64,000 nt of DNA, taken from contig CAVVRP010000016.1 in assembly GCA_963750715.1 (NCBI GenBank), forward strand, positions 310,001 to 374,000, read 5' to 3'. The position numbers were made by a program, and so were the translations under genes. The notes under the pieces are model-generated. The model saw nothing but the letters and a program-made list of their open reading frames with translations, searched no databases and had not been told where the DNA came from. This document shows, piece after piece, positions 9,165-18,647 of the stretch (positions are counted from its first letter, which is position 1; each line of letters begins with the position of its first letter). Source of the stretch: JAGVSR01 sp963750715 (GTDB taxonomy: Bacteria; Pseudomonadota; Alphaproteobacteria; Rhizobiales; Hyphomicrobiaceae).

Positions 9165-9186
9165 TGAAATGGTCCGAGGTTTTTTT
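9158..9186 (+). terminator. intrinsic terminator
   Basis: CCTCGGA (9158-9164), an 8-base loop, TCCGAGG (9173-9179), then seven T residues (9180-9186). No protein gene on the plus strand ends close by, so it may terminate a small RNA that includes repeat copy B. Confidence 0.8.
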
Positions 9187-9226
9187 GTGGGTTCATGACC
9201 AGCCCGGAACTTATGGAGAGTTGAAG

Positions 9227-9400
9227 CTAATGAGTTTTAGCCCGCTTTGCGCTTCGAATAGATCGGAGCTGCGCCAGAAGCTTGACGGCTGGTCGAGTGG
9301 TCTTGATGACGGGCTGAGTGATCTTGATCCGCTTTGCGTCCTTAGCTGGCTTCGTGGATGCGTCGGAGGTCTGTTGAGTGAACTGCTTGAAGGACATCAT
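9227..9400 (-). CDS. small basic protein
   Basis: A 57-residue frame (MMSFKQFTQQTSDASTKPAK...) with AAGGAAG about eight bases before the ATG. It is Lys/Arg/Thr-rich with no hydrophobic segment. The start MSFKxF followed by a Lys/Ala-rich tail recalls short hypothetical proteins often annotated in rhizobial genomes. It is probably nucleic-acid associated; the function is unknown. Confidence 0.5.
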   Translation of the reverse strand: MMSFKQFTQQTSDASTKPAKDAKRIKITQPVIKTTRPAVKLLAQLRSIRSAKRAKTH

Positions 9401-9541
9401 GGCATAGCTTCCTTTGGTTGTTGGGACTGGAAGCTATTTAGTCCTGTTGGGTGTTGAAGGTTTCAGCTGGCATCATTTGTCCAGACGGGTGCTTAAAGGC
9501 GCTGGAAGCTACTTTCAGCTGGAGATGAAGTTTAGGAATGC

Positions 9542-9575
9542 GATCACGCGAAGCGTGATCATGCCCGAAGGGCAT
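9542..9575. repeat. two adjacent GAA-loop hairpins
   Basis: GATCACGC-GAA-GCGTGATC (9542-9560) is followed directly by ATGCCC-GAA-GGGCAT (9561-9575). Both stems are perfect and both loops are GAA. The first contains GCGAAGC, known to form an unusually stable DNA mini-hairpin. Confidence 0.7.
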
Positions 9576-9674
9576 TGGTTAGATCCGATTAGGATCCGAG
9601 GAATTTTATGGGATGCTGTTTGGTCTAGCATTCGTTTAGGCTTTAGAAGCTTGAAGTAGTCTTGAGTTATTCGC

Positions 9675-9689
9675 CCGCACTTCGTGCGG
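9675..9689. repeat. TTC-loop hairpin
   Basis: CCGCAC-TTC-GTGCGG is a perfect 6-bp stem; read on the minus strand its loop is GAA, so it faces the pair at 9542-9575 in opposite orientation about 100 bp away. Confidence 0.65.
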
Positions 9690-10525
9690 TCGAAACCTCG
9701 CTTCGCTCGGACGTTTGAATGAAAAGGATCAATAACAAGCCATCATCACCAGGTGTTTAAGGTCACACTTCGGCTATCCGCTAACCGAAGTGTTTCCTGT
9801 TGGTTTTCACCATAATGTCCCAGGCACACACCCTCACTTGAACAACTCCTTGCGGAGAAAGGGGCGGTTGGCGGTCTCCCTTTGATATTCAGTTCATCAG
9901 CGCCAGCCAATCGGGTCAGTGAGACGAGTTCCGTGGCTTGAGGGTTACAAGTGTCAGTAGAGCCCTCATCGTGCTTCAAGCTTGGTCGCTCTCCGCTTTA
10001 TCATCATATATTTGATCCCAGCACCTCGACTGGCTCATGTGCCGGTCTGTCCGCGCTGGAAAAGATCATTTCGCATCGCTCTCGCCCGATGCTGTTTCGT
10101 GCAGCTTTACATGTCCACCGCATAGACAGGCTTTCAACGAGCCGCCTGCAAGCCTATCGAGAGTGTCCCAGTCATGCTGGGTCCATTACTATTTATATGC
10201 GCACATTTCTCACGCACGGCGTTCCGAGCCGGAAAATCGCGGTAAAACGACTTTCTTTCAATTCGACAATACGTGTTGTGGCTTTATTATTTTACAATAT
10301 ACTAGATAAATAGAAAAAGCAAGCAAAAACATGGCATTACCGCATATTTTCTAGGACAGCGCCCATGGGAAATCTTCTTTTTTAAAAAGAATAGGCGGTC
10401 TTGTGAAACGTCTCTTTGTTCCCTGGTTTGTTGTGATCTCAGGACGGCGTGGTAAGTCTGATTGTGTATCGCAGCAGAGGGTCGCCAAAGCAGTAAATGG
10501 CTCACGCGGTGCATTTTTCATCATC

Positions 10526-11122
10526 TCACATTCGTCGTCGCTGATTATCTTCTCGCGCAACCGGTTCTTGTTGCGCCACGAGTTTCGCGTCTGTCCGTAG
10601 CTTGCTCAACTCTCCCGAAAATGGGTGATGCCAGTTGTGCTGAATGTTCAGAGGAAGGGGTAACGTTCTAAGAACGTCCGCCTCAACCTCCCAAGGTGCC
10701 GGATGTTCGACCCAGCAGACGTACGCATTCCTCTCCATCCAGTCGTCCAAGTATTGTTCGCCGAGATGAGTGAATGTCATTCGCTTGCCGCTTCCGACGC
10801 GGCGTAGGGGAAAGCCAGTTTCTGGTGCCAGAAGCACGCCCAACGTCAGACGAAGCGTCGAACCCTCTGCATTGCCTCGATAGTGGTAGGTGATCCGCTT
10901 CCGCAAGTTCTGACTGCTTCGGTCGTTCTTTGGCGAGATGCCAACGTAAAGCAGGGTTAGATCGTCTCTTCTCACGCACCCTTCTGTAGGGATAGACCCC
11001 GGTAGTTGCTTGAAGAGCCATCCATAAAGACCCCCTGCTGCCGGCACTGGGCAAGGTGATATCAGCACGTTCTGGCGTGAATAGACAGAACTCGGATCGG
11101 TGATGAACCTTAGTAGGTCCAT
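10526..11122 (-). CDS. GIY-YIG-like nuclease family protein
   Basis: A 198-residue protein. The N-terminal half shows a GIY-YIG-like fold: GGLYGWLF (residues 30-37) stands for the GIY strand and TLLYVGISP (57-65) for the YIG strand, followed by a basic helix (LRKRITYHYRG). Members of this superfamily cut one DNA strand by metal-dependent hydrolysis. The gene starts three bases after the stop of the HNH-HIT gene, so it is the last gene of a three-gene operon, which suggests a shared role, perhaps in defence. The C-terminal tail is basic. Confidence 0.7.
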   Translation of the reverse strand: MDLLRFITDPSSVYSRQNVLISPCPVPAAGGLYGWLFKQLPGSIPTEGCVRRDDLTLLYVGISPKNDRSSQNLRKRITYHYRGNAEGSTLRLTLGVLLAPETGFPLRRVGSGKRMTFTHLGEQYLDDWMERNAYVCWVEHPAPWEVEADVLRTLPLPLNIQHNWHHPFSGELSKLRTDAKLVAQQEPVAREDNQRRRM

Positions 11123-11125
11123 GCC

Positions 11126-12140
11126 TCAGTAGATCCTCTTATCGGGGATCACACCTCTCACGCCACCTCGAGGATCATCAATATCACCCACGCGCCGAGG
11201 GATCAGATGAATATGGCAATGGAAGATCGTTTGTCCTGCTGCCTCCCCGGAGTTGATGCCAACATTGAAACCTCTCACTGATCCGTCGCGTTGCTCGATG
11301 ATTTGCTTCATCTCACCCAGCAGGGCGTGAATCGCATTGATCTCTGGTTGGTGGAGGTCGAAGTAAGTCGAGACGTGCCGCTTTCGGAATGATGAGTGTG
11401 TGGTGCGGCGTCACCGGAAACTTGTCTTCGATTGCGTAGCAAAGTGCATTGGAGGCGGCGATGCGCGCGTCTTCGATCTCGCAGAAGATGCACCCGGGCT
11501 TCCGCTCATTATAACTCTCGGCAATGTCACGGAAGTCTGTGTCGTCACGGTCCCGCTTCATTGCGTTGCACGAATAACAGAGCGACTGCAGGTTCGAGAT
11601 ATCGTCTGTGCCGCCATGGTTTCGGGGCACGATGTGGTCGACTTCTAACGCCTTATCATCATCCAAGATGCCGCATAACTCACATCGGAATTTGGCGCGC
11701 TTCAGCACCTCATACTGAAGTGTCCCGCTGACGTACCCTGAGGATTTCCTTCGATGCGACCATATCCGGTCGCCGCGGTCTGCGATGTAGTCGGTGATTT
11801 TGGTTTCGCATAGTGCGATCAATCGCTTGGACTTCGCTCGGGGTTAGTTGATCGAAGTCGGGTATCTCATACCCCTTTACGCGGTGCCGTCTTTCAACTT
11901 CCTCGTGATGCCGTTCTTCGCAGTGAGAACGTCACCAACCATGTTCTTAGTGATTTCCTCATAGTATTCGATCTGTGATTGGTCGTGTGCCAGGAGCGAC
12001 TTCGCGATGTCCGCGACTGATGATCTCCCACCACCCTTGAGCAGTTCCATCAACATCACGGGTTGGTAGATGTGGGACATCTTCATCCGGTTTCGGATAA
12101 AGTCGTCTAGTGCCTGATATTTTGCAGAGGAGATGCTCAA
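11126..12140 (-). pseudogene. HNH nuclease-HIT fusion protein, three frameshifts
   Basis: Three single-base indels break one gene: a deletion near 11880, an insertion at 11823 and an insertion near 11380. Corrected, it has exactly 338 codons. Residues 1-110 are a conserved N-terminal domain (MSHIYQPVML, HDQSQIEYYEEITKNMVG). An HNH endonuclease domain follows: CELCG (153-157), VDHIVPRNHGG, and CYSCNAMKRDRDDTD. The C-terminal third is a HIT domain (CIFCEI, PHHTLIIPKRH) ending in the histidine triad HCHIHLIPRR (about 307-316), typical of nucleotide hydrolases and transferases. A nuclease fused to a nucleotide-processing domain is suggestive of defence signalling. It starts 11 bases after the ClpP-like gene. 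Confidence 0.85.
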
Positions 12141-12151
12141 CGCTGAACCCG

Positions 12152-12778
12152 CTAGTTATTGCAAACGAACCTGTCGGTATCGTTGCTCCATAACTTTATG
12201 CCGAGCGCGCAAACGTCCGCCTGAGATACCCAGAATATATCGTGCGACGGTGTTGAGAACCCTTCAATGAGGAGGTCGATTGGCGCATTGACTGCCTTGC
12301 CATAGCGCAACATGTCCGCAACCGTGCTCTGCACCTCGTCGGCGTCAATCGATCCCTCGCTGATACCCTTGAAGGCGTGGAACCCAAGTCGACTGTCACT
12401 CGAACTGGAGCGCCAAGGTTTTCCGTCATTGTCTGTGCCGCCAAGGAAGGCAAGGGCGCATGCACTCGCGCAGTCATAACCACCTTCGACCACCGTCCTA
12501 AGTCTGTTCTGATGAAAGAACAGACCCAGTCTCATCCCCTCGTAAAGATTGCCGCCGGGACTGGCGAGATAGACGGCGATGTTTTTCTTGAGCGTTAGGC
12601 GCCGCAAGAACGCCTGCAGTCGATCAACGTCGCCTGCTTCTACCTTCCCCGTTGCCAGTATCGCCGTAAGCGTCTTTGACTTGTCGTTCTCGTGCAAGGA
12701 GTATTCTAACGATGCAGCGGCGCTGATGTGGAGAACGAAACAGATTACAGACCCCACCACGAGCGTCCTCTTTTTCAT
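12152..12778 (-). CDS. exported ClpP/crotonase-fold protein (COG3904-like)
   Basis: A 208-residue protein with a signal peptide (residues 1-22, KRTLVVGSVICFVLHISAAA). The mature part has the ClpP-fold pattern: SPGGNLYEGMRLG (73-85), GYDCASACALAFLGG (100-114), where the Ser between the two Cys sits at the usual nucleophile position, and LGFHAF (131-136), whose His is the likely partner. It would act in the periplasm or at the membrane; the substrate is unknown. It is the first gene of an operon with the HNH-HIT and GIY-YIG genes and diverges from another GIY-YIG gene. Confidence 0.75.
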   Translation of the reverse strand: MKKRTLVVGSVICFVLHISAAASLEYSLHENDKSKTLTAILATGKVEAGDVDRLQAFLRRLTLKKNIAVYLASPGGNLYEGMRLGLFFHQNRLRTVVEGGYDCASACALAFLGGTDNDGKPWRSSSSDSRLGFHAFKGISEGSIDADEVQSTVADMLRYGKAVNAPIDLLIEGFSTPSHDIFWVSQADVCALGIKLWSNDTDRFVCNN

Positions 12779-12890
12779 CTTCTACCCTCTGGTAAACGCG
12801 AGCCTGACAGGTTGCTTGCCGGCACTGATGCGAGTGTGCTTCTCCTGAAGTCTTGTGTCTGAAAACATAGAACTGTAGAGGTCAGTCTAA

Positions 12891-13472
12891 ATGGTGGGAA
12901 CGTATTACGTCTATGCTCTCAAAGACACCTCGATCAACCCCGCTCGCCCTTTCTACATCGGAAAAGGAACGGGCACTCGCGCTTACGATCATCTGGTAAG
13001 GGTCGACGACACTGCGAAAGGTCTTCGCATTCGGCAAATACTTGCTAGCGGGGCGACAGTAATGGTGACGATGCTAGCGGAGGATCTTACAGAACATCAA
13101 TCGATACGTCTGGAGGCAGAGTTGATCTCTGCTTTCGGCACAGTGGCGACTGGGGGAATGTTGACTAACTCGGTAATCCCCTCAGGCAACGCGGTTCGCC
13201 TCAGGCGCGATCTGATCATGCCTACAGGTGTTCGGGAGAAGGCGCAGATCGGGGTAGCATTGCTCAAAGAAGCGGTGCTTGAACTCGCAAAGGCGAACTC
13301 AACGGGCGTCACAAACTCAGATGTTTCAAAGGCGCTCGGTCTTCAGAGCGACTATGGGGGTGGTTCAAAGGACTATCTGTCGTGGAGTTTTCTCGGTCTT
13401 TTGATGAGGGAGGGTAAGTTGAAGAGGGACGACAGCATTGCTAAGGGTCGGCACGTAGCAACTGTCTCCTGA
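12891..13472 (+). CDS. GIY-YIG nuclease (LEM-3-like) with C-terminal winged-helix-like domain
   Basis: A 193-residue protein. The N-terminus has a full GIY-YIG core: YYVYALKD (5-12), FYIGKGTGTRAYDHL (21-35) with the conserved Arg, and a helix with Glu (RLEAELISAFG) that would hold the metal. FYIGKGxGxRAxxH is typical of the LEM-3/T4-endonuclease-II-like branch. Residues 125-190 look like a winged-helix unit (GVTNSDVSKALGLQSDYGG, then SWSFLGLLMREGKLKR), suggesting sequence-directed DNA binding. It is transcribed divergently from the three-gene nuclease operon. Confidence 0.75.
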   Translation: MVGTYYVYALKDTSINPARPFYIGKGTGTRAYDHLVRVDDTAKGLRIRQILASGATVMVTMLAEDLTEHQSIRLEAELISAFGTVATGGMLTNSVIPSGNAVRLRRDLIMPTGVREKAQIGVALLKEAVLELAKANSTGVTNSDVSKALGLQSDYGGGSKDYLSWSFLGLLMREGKLKRDDSIAKGRHVATVS

Positions 13473-13594
13473 CGCAACGATGCATCGAGGTAAATGAGGA
13501 CGCGCGCAGGAAGGTTGTGGGATAGATGTTTGTGGTAACGCGGAAGGCAGTATCTACGGAAGATCGATAAGCAAGAGCGATGCGCAGTTGCTGA

Positions 13595-13715
13595 TCAACT
13601 CCTGTCGCCAAAGCTCTGCAGGTTCTTCGCCATCTCGCGTGAGAGCGGCAGATGCTTGGCATAGAAGCGTTCGATCTGCTCGACGCTGGTGCCGGCGTTC
13701 TTGGCGAGCCCAAGA
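13595..13715 (-). pseudogene. C-terminal remnant of another integrase
   Basis: About 40 codons remain: LAKNAGTSVEQIERFYAKHL, then PLSREMAKNLQSFGD and a TGA at 13595-13597. This is the last helix of a tyrosine recombinase, with the catalytic Tyr in RFYAKH. It is not a continuation of the neighbouring integrase, whose own tail ends at 13740, so a separate integrase once stood here. Confidence 0.7.
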
Positions 13716-13739
13716 GAGCCCGCCGACTGTGCCGTTGTG

Positions 13740-14971
13740 CTATCGGGAGCTCTGTTCGCTTTCCCAAGGCAAGCGTTTCCGTCCCATCGATCGTGTCTTT
13801 GTCAGTTCAGATGCCATCGCACGGTTGCTCGTGTGACCGTAGAAAGCTTTCAAGCATCTTCACCGATGTGCCCATGTTCCTTGCAAGCGTGAAGTGATTG
13901 ACGCCTTCGTGAAGACGGAAGGTCGCGTAGGTGTGGCGCAGTGAGTAGAGCACCCGTCGCTGCCCGTTGGCGTCGAACTCGACACCCGCTTCTTTGATTA
14001 GAGCGTTGAAGCCCTTCTTGAACGAATGTATCCGCGAGCCGTTCTTGTGGCAGAAGATGGCTTCACTCATTGCTGGCTTCGCTTGTAGTTCGTCGCAGCG
14101 AAGTTCCCAGATGCGTTGGAGGTAGTCTTTCACGGCAAGGGTGCGAGCAACGACCTCTCTGGCGCCGGTCTTGCCACGCACCTGAAGAACGATGTTTTCT
14201 TTGCCGTCGTCGCCGACAAAGGTATCGATGTCAGACCACTTGAGACTGCGAGCCTCACCAACACGAATGCCCGTGTTTGCGAGAACGAGAACATAGTTGA
14301 TCAGCATGACACGGTCTCGATAGATGGGACCGGATTTACTCTTGCCGTCTTTGACCCACTCACGAAGGAACCGGGTGAGCTTAGCCCAATCCTTGTCGTT
14401 GAAGTGTGGGCGTCGGTTGTCGGCTACCGAGGGTTTGTCGAACTGAAGCGCGTTTGCGAGATAGCCTCTCTTGTGACACCAATCCGCAAATACTTTGAAC
14501 TTACCCATTTCAGATACAATGGTTGCGTTCGTCGGCGGCTTTCGCTTGTAGTTCGCTCTTCGCCAGTCAAAAAACTTGATGATTTCTGCTTCGGTCAGGT
14601 TGGTAAGTTTGTTCTTCGCAAAATATGGTAGGGCGTAGGTTCGCAAGAACTCGCAGACACCTTGTGCCCGTCTGGCTGACTGAGCCTCTGATGGATAGTT
14701 GTCTTCAAACTCTTTCAGAAGTCGTTTGAAGTCGGGACCGGTGACAGACTGTCCCTGTCTGACCTTGTATCTCAGCTCGTCGTAGAGATTGTCAGCGAAC
14801 TTGCGGGCTTCGTAGAAGTCAGAAGTTCCCGTTCCACGGTAGAGGTAGCCAGTTCCGTTCGGGACTTTGATGCGGCACAGCCATTTCTGTTCGTGGTCGG
14901 TTCTCCAGCTGATAGAGAATGACCTTGCCGTCGTGAAACGCCTGGCTGTTGATGACCTTGTTCGTTGCCAT
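13740..14971 (-). pseudogene. phage-type integrase next to tRNA-Thr, two frameshifts
   Basis: With single inserted bases removed near 14895 and 13843-13845 the gene has 410 codons. The N-terminus (MATNKVINSQAFHDGKVILY) leads into an arm-binding and core-binding region, then the catalytic domain: TGIRVGEARSLKWSDID (first Arg), SLRHTYATFRLHEG (H-x-x-R box), MGTSVKMLESF and, in the last frame, YGHTSNRAMASEL with the catalytic Tyr. Its stop is the TAG at 13740-13742. It lies 116 bp from the 3' end of tRNA-Thr and reads away from it, the usual layout of an integrase whose attachment site is the tRNA 3' end. Confidence 0.85.
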
Positions 14972-15087
14972 GGACGAACAATAGCAAGACATCTTATGGC
15001 AGTAACTGTAATGGTTTTGTAATATGCATCAACGGCGGAGCGGAACGCTGGGTCTGGCTATAACCTTTTGAAGTGGCTGATGAAATC

Positions 15088-15162
<75 letters not shown>

Positions 15163-15362
15163 AGCTGGTGAACGGGCGTCTTCGACGTCCACAGGGGGCG
15201 TCAGCGCGTTACGAGGAACACCGAAGCGCGCGGACACTGCCATAAGCCCTGTCCCTCGGCAAGGGCGGGTTGATGGGTTTGCGCAGGCGCGATAGTAGAG
15301 GCCAAGCGTCGCAAGCGGCTGCCGTCCAGTCAGGCGAGCGCACAAGGCGCAACAGAGCCGAG

Positions 15363-15569
15363 ATGAAGTTCCAAATGGCCGCGCGAGACAAGATGCCTTC
15401 ACAGCCGGAAGCAAAGCCGCGATCGGCGGGCTCGATCCGCAAGGAACGCCTCGCGGCGGCGCTGCGAGCCAATCTTGTACGTCGCAAGCAGCAGTCCCGA
15501 GAGCGGGACGCGGAGCAACCGTATCCCGGCGGGCCTGTCGGCACGCCGAAGTCGGACGAAGAATTGTAA
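15363..15569 (+). CDS. small basic conserved protein upstream of murA
   Basis: A 68-residue basic protein. The central part SIRKERLAAALRANLVRRKQ resembles a short conserved hypothetical protein that commonly sits near murA in Hyphomicrobiales. It has no membrane segment; the C-terminus is Gly/Pro/acidic. In-frame starts also exist at 15270 and 15393; 15363 is a compromise without a strong ribosome-binding site. The function is unknown. Confidence 0.55.
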   Translation: MKFQMAARDKMPSQPEAKPRSAGSIRKERLAAALRANLVRRKQQSRERDAEQPYPGGPVGTPKSDEEL

Positions 15570-15749
15570 ATTTATTCAGCCTGTTACGCGTTGCGGACAA
15601 GTCCTCCACAATCCTGCAGCAACCGTCTCGCTTGCTGGAGGCACGCGTCACCGTCTAAACCGGGTCGCCGCGGCCGCTTCCGTACCCTTCGATACCGCTG
15701 CACGTTCCCCGTGTTCCCGTAGCTCCAGAACCGAAAAAAGAGACCCGCG

Positions 15750-17042
<1,293 letters not shown>

Positions 17043-17189
17043 CCTGGACTTATCAGCAGGCAACACATCCACAATAATTTGCCTTAGCGAAGCCCCAACG
17101 GTTTCGGCGGATGAGAAGCCCAAATGCCGTGGCCGCTGACGTCAACGGCGGGGCCGCGGGGCGCGGAGCAACGGCGGACGCGCGTCACG

Positions 17190-18274
17190 ATGGCTTTCGA
17201 CATATACCGCGGGCGGGAGGAACGCATCGATTTCTTCAGAAACCTCGCTCTTCTTTTCATCTTCGTCGATTACATCCCGGACAACAGCTGGGCCTTTGCG
17301 ACCTTCAAGAACTTCGGCTTTGCCGCGCTGGCATATGGAAAGGCTGACAGTCCAGCCGCTTTTGAAGCAGCGGTTCGCCGCGCGATAGGTTGAGCCGGCA
17401 AGATCCATGTTTGGCACATCGGTCTGGTGCTGGCCTCCGCGGCACTTCTCTATGGAGCAGCTCAGGCGTTCGGCCGGCCGATTTACGTCGACAACATTGC
17501 TTTGCGCGAGATGACGACCCATCCATGGACGTCCTCCTTCAACGCCATGTCGCTCTCGTATCAGCCGAACCAGATGTGAATATCCTGCAGCTGTGCGTGG
17601 TGCGGATGCTTTGGCTGCCCGTCGTACTCGTTTTGCTGCGCTTTGGCGTGGCGCTGACCATGCTGATATCGTTCGTTATCTGGATGCTGGCCAACGCCGC
17701 CGGCGAAAGCTGGCACTTCAATCCGCTCACGTGGCAGCTTCTGTTCACGACCGGCATCGTCGCCGCCGACCTGACCCAGAGGAACGGGGTCACCGCGCGA
17801 AGGGAATGTTCGTACCTGGCGTCATTTTTACGCCGGCTTCGCCTTCTTCGTGGCCGGCGCCGTGGGTACCGATCAGCTGGTTGCCGGAAACACAGCTGAT
17901 ACCGCGCGACGTTGTCGCCAATGTCAGCAAGACTTACCCATCGGGCTGGCGCGTCGTGCACATTCTGGCCCTCGGCTACCTTGCCGCTCCGATCGTTCCC
18001 CGAAGTTCGGCGTGGTTGCCCCAACCGCTCGCGCGAATGATTTCGGCCTGCGGGAGGAAGGCGCTGGAAACCTTCGCGCTCGGCACCATCCTCTCGTTTC
18101 TGGCCTGGATTGTTCTCATCGGGCCAGAGCCGCTCACTGGAGTTCCTGATCAATACCGGCGGGATTATCAGACTGCTCTATGCGGCCGTTTGGCTATCCC
18201 GCATCAAGCTGCAGCGGGCCTACGTTATTCTGACGGGCGAAATTGCTGCATCGATAGGGCGGCCCAGCGCCTGA
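17190..18274 (+). pseudogene. OpgC-type acyltransferase-like membrane protein, decayed
   Basis: The remnants spell an OpgC-family protein, which in intact form is a polytopic membrane protein linked to succinylation of periplasmic glucans. The N-terminus reads REERIDFFRNLALLFIFVDY and NSWAFATFKNFGF, then several hallmark residues are deleted before ALAYGKA. A TGA interrupts at 17391 (likely CGA to TGA), then the frame continues AGKIHVWHIGLVLASAALLY and breaks again after SYQPNQM near 17575. Later helices (PVVLVLLRFGVALTMLISF; WRVVHILALGYLAAP; INTGGIIRLLYAAVWLSRI) are in three different frames. Stop, deletions and several frameshifts make real decay certain. Confidence 0.85.
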
Positions 18275-18647
18275 GTTGCAGGTGCGCTGTTCGTCCGATC
18301 GGCACTTCTGGTCCAAGACTTTACTTGCTATTTGCACCGCAACATGAGACACACCGCCATCCGGTTCGCAATTGGACCGGCCCATCGGCGCGTTTGCTGC
18401 GTGACGGGACCTGAGATCGAGGGCAGTAAGTCGTCCTCCATCGTCCTCCGGTACGCGCCTCTGATCCTCCCAAAAATGGTTGCCCCGGCACGCAGGGCGT
18501 CCTTCGAGAGCGGAATTCTGCTCGGGACCCTGGCCTCATTCGGCCAAGCCTCTCGCGCCGCTATGAAGCTCGCATCGCCGCTACCAGACAAGCTGCGCCA
18601 CAACCTGCTCACGCGAGCATTGGCGAACCTGCCTCGCGGCCATCCAG
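18275..18647. other. intergenic, no gene seen
   Basis: No supportable gene or RNA was found between the OpgC-like remnant and the DEAD-box helicase. Confidence 0.5.

Larger units (their letters stand above)
8759..9226. other. intergenic with repeat copy B and terminator
   Basis: No gene was found. The stretch contains the second copy of the 73-bp repeat and an intrinsic terminator, so a short untranslated RNA ending near 9186 is possible. Confidence 0.5.
9401..10525. other. 1.1-kb AT-rich stretch without a gene
   Basis: Only short open frames without ribosome-binding sites occur. The notable content is a set of compact GAA/TTC-loop hairpins between 9542 and 9689, and an A/T-rich inverted repeat (TTCTTTTTTAAAAAGAA) near 10375. 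Confidence 0.5.

Noticed and set aside
1..15087. CRISPR array
   Set aside because: No regularly spaced direct repeats were found; the only repeats are the 48-bp coding repeat and the two copies of the 73-bp element.
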